A stretch of 64,000 nucleotides of DNA from an uncultured Christensenella sp. Lineage in GTDB: Bacteria > Bacillota > Clostridia > Christensenellales > Pumilibacteraceae. Location: the NCBI GenBank assembly GCA_910577435.1, contig CAJTLV010000001.1:1-64000 (forward strand), written 5' to 3'. A program made the position numbers and the translations under genes. Shown here in pieces: positions 36,980 through 45,104 of the stretch (position 1 is the stretch's first letter; the number at the start of each line of letters is the position of its first letter). The notes beneath the pieces were generated by a model. That model was not told the DNA's origin. It searched no databases and saw nothing but the letters and a program-made list of their open reading frames with translations.

Positions 36980-38096
36980 TGTGATTACTCCTTATACTGT
37001 TTGCACATTCGACTATAATGTGCGCCGCTTCGACGGCTTCGCGATCGGATATGCCGGCGCAAAGGCTGATTCTTATGCATTGCTCCGCTACCGTCCGCGA
37101 CAATCCCATAGCTTCCAGCACGCGATTTCCGCGTTTATTGCCGGAACATGCCGCTCCTTTCCCTATCACGACTCCGTTGTCGTAAGCTAAGTTCTGCAAT
37201 ATCTCGGCTTTGACTTCCGGTATATGCACACATAAAATATAACCGCTGTTTTCGCCGCTTCCTATTATTCCGCAACCGTTGTCTTCGAAAATCTTTACGA
37301 GTTTTTCACGCAACGAAAGTATTTCGTTACGATTGGCAATGCGATTGAATTCCTGTACGGCGGCGGCAAATGCTGCTATATACGGCGTATTTTGAGTGCC
37401 GGAACGCATTGCGTATTCCTGTCCTCCGCCCGCCAACATAGGCGAAATATTGACGCCGTTACGCACGTACAACAGTCCTATACCTTTCGGTGCCCCGAGT
37501 TTATGTCCGCCGACAGTATAAAAATCGACGCCGAGTCCGTCTATTGTATCGCCCGTCTTTAATACGGCTTGCACGCCGTCGGAATGAATAAATGCACGCG
37601 GAGCAATCGATTTAATATCGGCAGTAATTTTCGCTATTGGGTTTACGACGCCCGTTTCGTTGTTTGTATGAATGACGGATACAAGCGCGGTTTCGATGTC
37701 CACGAGGCGCATAATGTCGTTTACGTCAACCGTTCCGTCCGGACTGAGCTTCGCTATGCGCACATCCGTTCCGCCGTTTTTAAGGCGCATTGCGGGCTCG
37801 TACACGGAAGAATGCTCACCTGCCGTAATCACTATGTTTCCTTTTTTGTTTTTTCTCCCGAAATTAATCGCCCAATTGTTAGCCTCTGTGGCACCGGAAG
37901 TAAAGTAAAGCCTGCCGCCGACGGCACCGATTTCACGAGCAATGGCTTCGCGATGTGATTCTATGTTTCGTTTTACCGCTACTCCGCCGCAATATGTCGC
38001 ATTCGGATTGAAATAATTTTCGCGCATCGACTGTATTGCGGCGTCTATCGCGCAGTCGAAAACTTTTGTAGTGGCGGCATTATCCAGATATATCAT
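36972..38096 (-). CDS. Cysteine desulfurase partner of ThiI (NifS/IscS family)
   Basis: PLP enzyme removing sulfur from cysteine as a protein persulfide. Family marks: YLDNAATT at the N-terminus, TSGATEANN, HSDGVQAV, the PLP lysine in GGHKLGAPKG, and the catalytic cysteine in GKGAACSGNK. 374 residues. It overlaps thiI by eight bases and the preceding gene by four. Bacillus subtilis has the same arrangement of a dedicated desulfurase (called NifZ there) with a rhodanese-less ThiI, so a thiouridine-specific role is the best inference. Confidence 0.93.
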   Translation of the reverse strand: MIYLDNAATTKVFDCAIDAAIQSMRENYFNPNATYCGGVAVKRNIESHREAIAREIGAVGGRLYFTSGATEANNWAINFGRKNKKGNIVITAGEHSSVYEPAMRLKNGGTDVRIAKLSPDGTVDVNDIMRLVDIETALVSVIHTNNETGVVNPIAKITADIKSIAPRAFIHSDGVQAVLKTGDTIDGLGVDFYTVGGHKLGAPKGIGLLYVRNGVNISPMLAGGGQEYAMRSGTQNTPYIAAFAAAVQEFNRIANRNEILSLREKLVKIFEDNGCGIIGSGENSGYILCVHIPEVKAEILQNLAYDNGVVIGKGAACSGNKRGNRVLEAMGLSRTVAEQCIRISLCAGISDREAVEAAHIIVECANSIRSNHIG

Positions 38097-38713
38097 TTTT
38101 CGACAATCGCCTCCGCTTCGGCTTTCGCCAACGTTTTTTCGAATTCTGAAATACTGCCGTCGAATACGGTGATCGCCGAAACTACTCTGCGCAACGCAAT
38201 CATAAATCCTCTGTCAGGCTCGATAAACAGCATCGTTTTCCCTTTCGGAGCGTTATACAAAATATATATTATATACTTTTCGTTTTCATAGTTTACAAGC
38301 GCAAAGTGACGTTTTGCGGCAGCTACATCGGCTTTTCTGTACCCCGCAGAATCGAACACCCCTACCGATTCGATATTACGCAAGGTAACGGTATGCTTTA
38401 ATTTGCGACGCTCTCTGTAATATATCTCGTAAACTTTAAGCGTTTCGTCATCCAGAAAATAATCGTACTCTGTATTGTGGCGTTTATTAATATGACCGAT
38501 TAAAACAGATGCTATGACGAACGGCACAGCGGCGGCAATCGATATAAAAATCATCGATACGAAATTCTCGTTGCCGATAAACAACAAACTTGTCATTAGC
38601 GAAAACAATGCGAGAACTATGCATACGGTTTTTGCAATATTCAATACCTTTGTCTTTTTGATTTTCTCGTCTATATTGTGATTGACGACATTCTGTTCGT
38701 AATATTGTTCCAT
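38093..38713 (-). CDS. Membrane protein of unknown function, PH-like C-terminal domain
   Basis: I do not recognise a named family with confidence. The 206 residues begin with a hydrophilic stretch (1-20). Two membrane helices follow (about 24-46 and 52-73), then a beta-rich cytoplasmic region (DYFLDDETLKVYEIYYRERR, cut here, to MLFIEPDRGFMIALRR) that looks like a bacterial pleckstrin-homology-type domain. It lies two bases after the histidine kinase and overlaps the desulfurase by four, so it is in the same operon; a link to the two-component system is possible but unproven. Confidence 0.65.
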   Translation of the reverse strand: MEQYYEQNVVNHNIDEKIKKTKVLNIAKTVCIVLALFSLMTSLLFIGNENFVSMIFISIAAAVPFVIASVLIGHINKRHNTEYDYFLDDETLKVYEIYYRERRKLKHTVTLRNIESVGVFDSAGYRKADVAAAKRHFALVNYENEKYIIYILYNAPKGKTMLFIEPDRGFMIALRRVVSAITVFDGSISEFEKTLAKAEAEAIVEK

Positions 38714-38715
38714 TA

Positions 38716-39837
38716 TCAGCTCCTTGTTTCCTCGATAACTTCGTCGGATGATTTAATTACTCTGCCTTTATTATCGGCGTGTTTTGTTTCATCAAACAGC
38801 GTAAGGGTAAAAATAAAAGTTGCGCCTGCTCCGCGACTGCTCTCTACCCAAATTACTTCGTCGTGTTCGTCTATGATTTTTTTTACTATCGAAAGTCCCA
38901 GTCCGGATCCTTTTGCCTTTACCGGCGAACGAGACCTGTCTGTCATATAGAAGCTGTCCCAAATCAGCATCTGATCTTTTTTGCTGATCCCGTATCCGAA
39001 ATCGCGCACTGTAACATACACTTTGTTTTCGTGAACACTAGTAGTTAAAATTATGCGTGAATAAGATGGCGAATATTTTATGGCATTGTCGACCAGATTG
39101 GTAATAACTTGAAATATCTTATCTTTATCGGCGTAAACGTAACACGTCTCACCCGAACAATCTACATTAATTTGCAATGTTTTTTTAATAAGAGACGGTT
39201 CCAGCCGCGTAGCAACCTCTCTGATCATACCGTTTATATCGAATTTTACCGGAATTATAGGGTTCTTTCCCGATTCGAGTCTGGAAAGATCCAGCATTGA
39301 AGAAATCAATATGTTAAGTCTTTTTGTCTCGCTAAGCGCTATCGACAAATACTTTTCTTTGTCTTCTTCGGATACCGTACCGTCAAGTACGGCTTGCAAA
39401 AATCCCTGCACCGACGTAAGCGGCGTGCGTAATTCGTGGGAGGCGTTCGACACGAACGATTTTCGCACCTGTTCAAGCCGTTTGTATTCCTCTGACGTAG
39501 AATGCACTGCGTCGGAAAGCGTGGTGACCGCATTGTCGATGTCATATTTATCTGCGATTTTAATGTCGTAAGTTTCGTCATGCGCCATTACAGTCAACAT
39601 ATGCGACCGAGCGTCTATCTTAGAATAAACGAAATAATGATCGATAAGCGAATATGCGACAGTTTCGATAACACAGCCGAATAATAATACGACTATCAAA
39701 ATAATGCGGCTGTCTTCCGTGATGTGGGGTAACGCAAAATACAACGGAAAAAACACCGTAGAAAACATAATAGCGGTAAACACCGTTATCCTGAAAATAT
39801 GAGACTTGAAAAATCTTTTTGCGCTTGTCCGTTTCAA
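38716..39837 (-). CDS. Sensor histidine kinase (PhoR/WalK-like, minimal sensor)
   Basis: Two membrane helices (about 14-36 and 45-67) with almost no extracytoplasmic loop, so it probably senses membrane or intracellular signals. No HAMP or PAS domain is obvious. The kinase core has the phospho-accepting His134 in SHELRTPL, N box NLVDNAIKYSP, G1 DFGYGI and G2 GSGLGLSI. 373 residues. It starts nine bases after the response regulator stop, its evident partner. Confidence 0.93.
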   Translation of the reverse strand: MKRTSAKRFFKSHIFRITVFTAIMFSTVFFPLYFALPHITEDSRIILIVVLLFGCVIETVAYSLIDHYFVYSKIDARSHMLTVMAHDETYDIKIADKYDIDNAVTTLSDAVHSTSEEYKRLEQVRKSFVSNASHELRTPLTSVQGFLQAVLDGTVSEEDKEKYLSIALSETKRLNILISSMLDLSRLESGKNPIIPVKFDINGMIREVATRLEPSLIKKTLQINVDCSGETCYVYADKDKIFQVITNLVDNAIKYSPSYSRIILTTSVHENKVYVTVRDFGYGISKKDQMLIWDSFYMTDRSRSPVKAKGSGLGLSIVKKIIDEHDEVIWVESSRGAGATFIFTLTLFDETKHADNKGRVIKSSDEVIEETRS

Positions 39838-39846
39838 ATCAATATC

Positions 39847-40539
39847 CTAAAACACGTCTATTTTATAACCTACGCCCCAAACTGTAGTTAGCTTCCAGTG
39901 GGGATTGTCTCCTAATTTTTCGCGCACGCGCTTAATATGAACGTCGACGGTACGTGAATCACCGTTATAATTTTGCCCCCATATTTCTTTGAGAAGATCG
40001 TCACGCGTAAAAACACGCGAAGGATTTTTTACCAACGTGTATAAAAGTTCGATCTCTTTGGGCGGCATATCTACCCGCTCGCCATTCAGTGTTACTGTAA
40101 AATCGGTTACATTCACCGTCAAATTAAACAGATCGATCTTATTTGCATCATCGTTTGACGGTTTAAATCTTCTCAGTATCGCTCTTATTCGTGCGATTAG
40201 TTCTTGAGGTTCGAAAGGTTTTGTTATATAATCGTCCGCACCGCAATCGAGACCGGTGATTTTATCCATAGGCTCGCCCCGCGCGGACAGCATAATAACC
40301 GGAATATCCGAAAACTTTCGCAAGCTGTCGAGAACTTGAAACCCGTCGAGACCCGGCATCATTATATCAAGCAGAACGAGATCGAAGCTCGAAGACTTCA
40401 AGCGATCGAGCGCAGTCTCGCCATTGTTGCATATTTCGGTTGAAAAGCCGTCCTTCTCAAGATACAACGCGAGCAACTGGCAGATGTTCTCGTCATCGTC
40501 CACCAACAAAACATTGATTTTTTTTTCAGATTTTTCCAT
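39847..40539 (-). CDS. OmpR/PhoB-family response regulator
   Basis: Receiver domain (1-125) with acidic pocket DDD at 14-16, phosphorylation site Asp58 in VLLDIMMPG and the conserved lysine in ITKPFEPQ, followed by a winged-helix DNA-binding domain (VDMPPKEIELLYTLVKNP, then RTVDVHIKRVREKLG). From ATG 40539 it has 230 residues; AAGG lies nine bases upstream, whereas the in-frame TTG at 40545 is too close to it. It overlaps the end of the preceding Spo0A-C-like gene by 14 bases. Confidence 0.94.
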   Translation of the reverse strand: MEKSEKKINVLLVDDDENICQLLALYLEKDGFSTEICNNGETALDRLKSSSFDLVLLDIMMPGLDGFQVLDSLRKFSDIPVIMLSARGEPMDKITGLDCGADDYITKPFEPQELIARIRAILRRFKPSNDDANKIDLFNLTVNVTDFTVTLNGERVDMPPKEIELLYTLVKNPSRVFTRDDLLKEIWGQNYNGDSRTVDVHIKRVREKLGDNPHWKLTTVWGVGYKIDVF

Positions 40540-41050
40540 ATTCAAATACCTTATCGATACCTATTGCGGCGCGCCGCTCGTCGCTTTTATCTTTAACATC
40601 GGCATAAAGATTGTAATACTTAACAAACAGTGCGGCTATCACGTCGACAGTTCCGCCTAACGTTGCCGTACAGTCATCGCGTAAAGGCACGTTCATATAA
40701 CGCGCTGCGAGCAATGTAAAATCATTATTTAATTCGATCAGATCTCTTATGCACCCAACAACGAATTTATCGTTTGCGCCGTAATATCGCGCGATTTCGG
40801 TTAAGGCTTGCTGTTCGGAATAATTCCCGTCGACTAAAGAGTGTTTAACAAGTCTCGCAAGATATTTGAAGCCGCACAATTGAAAATCAAAATGCAATAT
40901 CAAAAGCAAGTCCCACACGGCCATTAAAAAATGCTCGGCGCCGACTGTCTTTCCGACTGCGTCATCATTGAATAAAAATGAATTTAACGTATGCGATCGA
41001 ATCGACTCCGCTCGAAAATTTATATACGGATTTTCGGAGAGATTACGCAT
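40526..41050 (-). CDS. Small protein resembling the Spo0A C-terminal DNA-binding domain (second of two)
   Basis: No named family is certain. Residues about 45-150 follow the Spo0A effector-domain pattern: GFKYLARLV (60-68) against Spo0A GY-x-YLREAI, TEIARYYGANDKFVVGCIRDLIEL (84-107, shown as TEIARYYG and CIRDLIEL motifs) against its recognition helices, and VDVIAALFVKY against the terminal helix. There is no receiver domain. Start set at ATG 41050 because GGAGG precedes it; an upstream codon at 41110 would overlap the previous gene by 68 bases. 174 residues, overlapping the previous gene by eight. Confidence 0.55.
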   Translation of the reverse strand: MRNLSENPYINFRAESIRSHTLNSFLFNDDAVGKTVGAEHFLMAVWDLLLILHFDFQLCGFKYLARLVKHSLVDGNYSEQQALTEIARYYGANDKFVVGCIRDLIELNNDFTLLAARYMNVPLRDDCTATLGGTVDVIAALFVKYYNLYADVKDKSDERRAAIGIDKVFEYGKI

Positions 41051-41606
41051 AAATTCCTCCGCCGTAAAACTTTGTTCGAACATACTGCGCCAAATCGTAT
41101 ATCGCATCACGTGCCGAAAACGGCGCTGTTTTAGTCAAGTATGTAATTCTGTCACGAGTAAATTCGTCGTAAACATTCAATGCTCTGTCGATATTTCTTA
41201 TAACCGTGCTCTTTTCGATTTTCGTTTGTGTAGCTTCATTACGTATGAGTACTGAAATGTCCGCGTCGGGACGCACGGCCAGCATTTCTATAATGCGTGC
41301 CAACAGGACAAACGATTTGTCTGTCGGAAGCATTCCGACAAACAACAATGTTTTAATGATAAAAGGGCGTATCATCTCATAACGCGAAAACAGCATTTCG
41401 TTGTCGCATGGCGCAAGCGACAAAGCCTGAACACATTCCGTTTCGAACGCACTTAAGGCTTCCCGCGCCGAACTTTCATACGCGTGCATATTCGCAAATC
41501 CGTCAGCCGCAGCATATTTGAAAACACCCGTATCCAGTACGGGCAATCCGTCGCCGATTTGAATGTAAACCTTTGCTACACCGTTGTCGGACGCGCGACT
41601 ATCCAT
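41043..41606 (-). CDS. Small protein resembling the Spo0A C-terminal DNA-binding domain (first of two)
   Basis: A 187-residue protein. The N-terminal 80 residues are unassigned. Residues about 82-185 align by pattern with the Spo0A C-terminal domain: VGMLPTDKSFVLLARIIEML (90-109) against its IG-x-P-x-x-x-x-GY-x-YLREAI segment, and STVIRNIDRALNV (133-145) against SRVERAIRHAIEV. The glycine and tyrosine of the first motif are lost, so the domain is degenerate. It overlaps the HIT gene by eight bases and the next Spo0A-C-like gene by eight. Similarity is judged by eye only. Confidence 0.5.
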   Translation of the reverse strand: MDSRASDNGVAKVYIQIGDGLPVLDTGVFKYAAADGFANMHAYESSAREALSAFETECVQALSLAPCDNEMLFSRYEMIRPFIIKTLLFVGMLPTDKSFVLLARIIEMLAVRPDADISVLIRNEATQTKIEKSTVIRNIDRALNVYDEFTRDRITYLTKTAPFSARDAIYDLAQYVRTKFYGGGIYA

Positions 41607-41952
41607 TGCGTTTTCCGTTCTCTATATTGAGTTTTTCGCCACCCATTATGTGGATATGTAAATGCGGAACCGTTTGAAGCGCGTCGTCACCTTGATTGAC
41701 GATCAAGCGATAGCCGTTGTCAAGACCCAACTCGTGTACAAGTTCTCCGATCTTTTTAATACACTTTGCGAGATCCGAAACGTCTGTATCCGTAGTTTCC
41801 GTTATATATTTATAGTGCCTTTTGGGAATAGCCAGATAATGTTTTTTGGCTCGCGGCGAAATATCCGCAATCACGATCATCAAATCGTCCTCATAATACT
41901 TAGTCGCCGGGATTTCGCCCGCCATTATTTTACAAAACACACAATTATCCAT
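41599..41952 (-). CDS. HIT-family nucleotide-binding hydrolase (HinT-like)
   Basis: Histidine-triad protein; HinT relatives hydrolyse nucleoside phosphoramidates. N-terminal CVFCKIMAGEIPATKYYEDD and the triad HLHIHIMGG near the C-terminus are diagnostic; 117 residues matches HinT. First gene of the operon leading through the Spo0A-C-like pair and two-component system to thiI, with an AGGTG ribosome binding site and a strong promoter upstream. Confidence 0.94.
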   Translation of the reverse strand: MDNCVFCKIMAGEIPATKYYEDDLMIVIADISPRAKKHYLAIPKRHYKYITETTDTDVSDLAKCIKKIGELVHELGLDNGYRLIVNQGDDALQTVPHLHIHIMGGEKLNIENGKRNG

Positions 41953-41974
41953 AATAGTTCAACACCTCGAAAGA

Positions 41975-42003
41975 ATTATACTACAATTTCGAGCGTTTTG
42001 CAA
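41975..42003 (-). promoter_or_regulatory. Sigma-A promoter of the HIT-thiI operon
   Basis: Read on the minus strand: TTGCAA (42003-41998), 17-base spacer, perfect TATAAT (41980-41975), then a leader of about 15-20 bases containing AGGTG before ATG 41952. Confidence 0.8.
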
Positions 42004-42030
42004 TAATATTAAGCGAATTTGTATCAAATC

Positions 42031-43326
42031 TTATCTTTTAATATTGAACACCTTGATTCCGGAATAGTTAGCGCCGCATCCAAGCTGTTCTTCTATGCGT
42101 AACAATCGGTTGTATTTTGCCACGCGTTCCGATCTGCTCGGCGCGCCTGTTTTGATCTGTCCCGCATTGAGCGCTACCGCAAGATCTGCTATCGTCGTAT
42201 CTTCCGTCTCACCGCTTCGGTGCGAAACTATTGCCGCATATCCGGATTTACGGGCGAGGTTTACTGCGTCGATCGTTTCGGAAAGCGTGCCGATTTGGTT
42301 TAACTTAATCAGTATCGAATTACCGCAGCCGAGATCGATACCTTTTTGCAAACGTTTGACATTTGTTACAAACAAATCGTCGCCTACAAGCTGCACACGC
42401 TTGCCTATTGCCATCGTAAGTTTTTGCCACCCATCGAAATCGTTCTCGTCCAAACCGTCTTCGAGCGAATATATCGGGTATTTTTCCGTTAGAGATTTCC
42501 AATGCGAAATAAGCTCGTCGCTAGTAAATACGTTGCCCGATTTAGGCATTCGGTACTCACCATTTTTCGAGCCTTTCCATTCACTCGCCGCCGCGTCTAT
42601 TGCAATCACAAAGTCGGCCCCTGCCTTAAATCCCGCGCTTTTAACTGCGTCGAGAATGTTTTTTATAGCGTCTTCGTCGTTGGAAAGATTGGGAGCAAAA
42701 CCGCCCTCATCCCCTACTGCCGTTGCCAGATTTTTGCTTTTCAGAATAGATTTAAGCGTATGGAAAACTTCGGTACACCAACGCAAACCCTCCGAAAAAG
42801 TTTTTGCGCCTATCGGCATTATCATAAATTCCTGAACGTCTACAGTGTTAGTAGCATGCGCTCCGCCGTTCAATATGTTCATCATAGGCACGGGAAGTTC
42901 CACTGCCGAACATCCGCCGATAAATCTGTATAGCGGAATACCGAGTGCCTTTGCCGCCGCTTTTGCGGTTGCGATCGATACTGCAAGAACGGCGTTAGCG
43001 CCGAGCTTGGATTTATTTTCGGTACCGTCGGCGGATATCATCAATCGATCGACACGATACGTATCGGAAGCATCTATACCGCTCAATACCTCGTTAACGA
43101 CTGTATTAACGTTTGTAACGGCTTTGATCACGCCCTTGCCGCCATATCTGTTCTTATCGCCGTCACGCAGTTCTATTGCTTCGAACTCTCCGGTAGACGC
43201 CCCTGACGGCGCCGCGCCGCGCCCCGTTACTCCGCATTCGAGAGTAACTTCTGCTTCTACCGTAGGATTGCCGCGCGAATCGACTATCTCTCTTCCGACT
43301 ACTTTTTTAATTTTGAAATCAATCAT
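42031..43326 (-). CDS. eno: Enolase
   Basis: Interconverts 2-phosphoglycerate and phosphoenolpyruvate in glycolysis. The 431 residues from ATG 43326 begin [20 protein letters not shown] and contain the catalytic and magnesium sites [18 protein letters not shown] and [24 protein letters not shown] site precedes this ATG; an in-frame ATG at 43374 is upstream without one. The ribosome binding site and the A of the ATG lie in the 3' arm of a strong hairpin. Same strand as the superoxide reductase gene, 89 bases downstream of it. Confidence 0.97.
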   Translation of the reverse strand: MIDFKIKKVVGREIVDSRGNPTVEAEVTLECGVTGRGAAPSGASTGEFEAIELRDGDKNRYGGKGVIKAVTNVNTVVNEVLSGIDASDTYRVDRLMISADGTENKSKLGANAVLAVSIATAKAAAKALGIPLYRFIGGCSAVELPVPMMNILNGGAHATNTVDVQEFMIMPIGAKTFSEGLRWCTEVFHTLKSILKSKNLATAVGDEGGFAPNLSNDEDAIKNILDAVKSAGFKAGADFVIAIDAAASEWKGSKNGEYRMPKSGNVFTSDELISHWKSLTEKYPIYSLEDGLDENDFDGWQKLTMAIGKRVQLVGDDLFVTNVKRLQKGIDLGCGNSILIKLNQIGTLSETIDAVNLARKSGYAAIVSHRSGETEDTTIADLAVALNAGQIKTGAPSRSERVAKYNRLLRIEEQLGCGANYSGIKVFNIKR

Positions 43327-43360
43327 AATAGCTCCCGAAAAAGTTGTTCGAGAGCTATTA
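43326..43360 (-). promoter_or_regulatory. Hairpin sequestering the eno ribosome binding site
   Basis: In the transcript, TAATAGCTCTCGAA pairs with TTCGGGAGCTATTA over 14 positions (one G-U) around the loop CAACTTT. The 3' arm contains the GGGAG ribosome binding site and ends on the first base of the ATG. No U-tract follows, so it is not a terminator. Translation of eno should require this hairpin to open. Confidence 0.75.
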
Positions 43361-43415
43361 TTGCCATATCGCAAGCGTTATAACCGCCGACGACTAATTT
43401 TGGGACATCAAAATT

Positions 43416-43781
43416 TTACAGTTTCTGGATCCAAAGACCGTGTAGATTGCAATACTCGTATGCCGCAATAGCCTTAACGCCGCTTGCCAGCTTAAACTCA
43501 GCTTTGGGCGCATCGGTAGGTTCGAGCTTGCGGAACTGATAACCGTCGGTCGTTTGCAGCGCGATGAATTTAATCGAATGTTCTTCGGTCATAGGATGGG
43601 CGACCGATCCGACGTCAACGAATACGGAGTCACCTTCCATCTTGACTATCGGAACATGTTTTTCTTGCGCCGCGTCGGTGGTGTTTGCCGTAAGTTCGAC
43701 GTATCCTTTCGGGGCTTCGATTGCACAATCGCAACCTAAAATCAACATACCTTTGCCGTCATTGTTTTTGAAAAATTTCAT
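43416..43781 (-). CDS. Superoxide reductase (desulfoferrodoxin-family, single iron centre)
   Basis: Reduces superoxide to peroxide in anaerobes. Ligands of the catalytic iron are visible: His42 in EKHVP, His62 in AHPM, His68 in EEHS, and Cys111/His114 in the signature YEYCNLHGLW; Lys41 is the usual substrate-guiding residue. The N-terminus has only a CDC pair (17, 19) and lacks the four cysteines of the rubredoxin-like centre I, so this is a one-iron type. 121 residues. AAGGAG ribosome binding site before ATG 43781; a TATAAT lies upstream with a weak -35. Confidence 0.92.
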   Translation of the reverse strand: MKFFKNNDGKGMLILGCDCAIEAPKGYVELTANTTDAAQEKHVPIVKMEGDSVFVDVGSVAHPMTEEHSIKFIALQTTDGYQFRKLEPTDAPKAEFKLASGVKAIAAYEYCNLHGLWIQKL

Positions 43782-43894
43782 AATGTTCTCCTTTATTTTT
43801 CAGCGTTTACACGCAATATTACTGAATTATAATTTGTATAGCGTAACGAATTTATGCCTTTACAATAAAAATTTACCACATTATTTTATCTGTG

Positions 43895-45103
43895 TCAATA
43901 AATTTTAAGCGCCGCCAAGCATTTTTCAAGCGCCAAAATTCCGTGTTCGAAAGTAAGACCGCCTTGTAAGTACGCAATATACGGCGGACGTATAGGCGCG
44001 TCGCATGATAACTCTATGGACGCGCCTTGAACGAATGCGCCTGCCGCCATTATGATTTTGTCGTTATAACCGGGCATATCCCACGGTTCCGGTGCGGCAA
44101 AACTGTCTACAGGCGATGCGCTCTGAACAGCACGGCAAAAATCGATCAGCTTGTCGGCGTCTCCGAATTTGATAGAGCAGATAATATCGTCATAATTTTC
44201 TTCGGGTTTCGGCAATGTGTCGTAGCCGAGCGAAGAAAATACATAAGAAAACAAAGCGGCGGTTTTCAGACTTTGAGCTGTGATATGCGGAGCGATAAAC
44301 AGTCCTTGATAGAATGGGCGGTAATCACCGGAATACGAACCGACTTCCCTACCGATAGACGGCGCGGTAAGACGTCCCTCTATGTCGGCAATTGCGGATT
44401 TCGTTCCGCATATATATCCGCCGGTCGGCGCGATTCCTCCACCGGGATTTTTAATCAAAGAACCGACAAGAACATCTACTGCGGTCGGCTCTGTTTTCTC
44501 TACGAATTCTCCGTAACAGTTGTCCAACAAAATGCGGGCCGAGCAATTAGAGCGAGCAACGCTTGCAATATCGCCGATCTGGGTGACAGACAGTGCGGGA
44601 CGCATATCGTATCCGCGCGAACGTTGGATCATAACTACGTCGGGTTTTAATTTATTGCATTCGCGCGCAATCGCCTTCATATCCGGTACGCCGTCTGATA
44701 ACGGAATAATCACGCATTTAACGCCGAAATCTTTAAGCGAACCGATACCGTCGCCGAAAATTACGTCATTGAGAGTATCGTACGGCTTACCGGTAGCGCA
44801 CAGCAATGTCATATTCGGTCTGAGCAATCCGAAGAGCGCTACCGTGAGCGCGTGTGTACCCGACGCTATCAACGGCGACGCAATCGCGTCCTCCGTGCCG
44901 AACACATCGGCAAACAATCTGTTAAGAGTATCACGTCCCACATCATCGTAACCGTACCCCGTAGTCGGAGCGAAATGACGAAGCGCTATTCTGTTTTTAA
45001 TAAAAGCGTCAAGCACCTTTCGCTGGTTTTCGAGCGCAACATCGTCGATCGACGCAAAACGGTCTTTCAATTCCTCTATTGCGGAAGTAATAAGCCTGTG
45101 CAT
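43895..45103 (-). CDS. Methionine gamma-lyase-like PLP protein (YnbB family)
   Basis: Fold-type I PLP enzyme of the YnbB, formerly 'aluminium resistance', family, related to methionine gamma-lyase; true substrate unknown. Visible are ASGTHALTVALFG, a lysine in SLIKNPGGGIAPTGGYICG that likely binds PLP, and the C-terminal PYIAYLQGGLTFEHG typical of the family. I use ATG 45103 (402 residues) because GGAGG lies seven bases upstream; an in-frame codon at 45130 lies inside miaA. One base separates it from the end of miaA, and miaA-ynbB adjacency is common in Bacillota. Confidence 0.9.
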   Translation of the reverse strand: MHRLITSAIEELKDRFASIDDVALENQRKVLDAFIKNRIALRHFAPTTGYGYDDVGRDTLNRLFADVFGTEDAIASPLIASGTHALTVALFGLLRPNMTLLCATGKPYDTLNDVIFGDGIGSLKDFGVKCVIIPLSDGVPDMKAIARECNKLKPDVVMIQRSRGYDMRPALSVTQIGDIASVARSNCSARILLDNCYGEFVEKTEPTAVDVLVGSLIKNPGGGIAPTGGYICGTKSAIADIEGRLTAPSIGREVGSYSGDYRPFYQGLFIAPHITAQSLKTAALFSYVFSSLGYDTLPKPEENYDDIICSIKFGDADKLIDFCRAVQSASPVDSFAAPEPWDMPGYNDKIIMAAGAFVQGASIELSCDAPIRPPYIAYLQGGLTFEHGILALEKCLAALKIY

Positions 45104-45104
45104 A

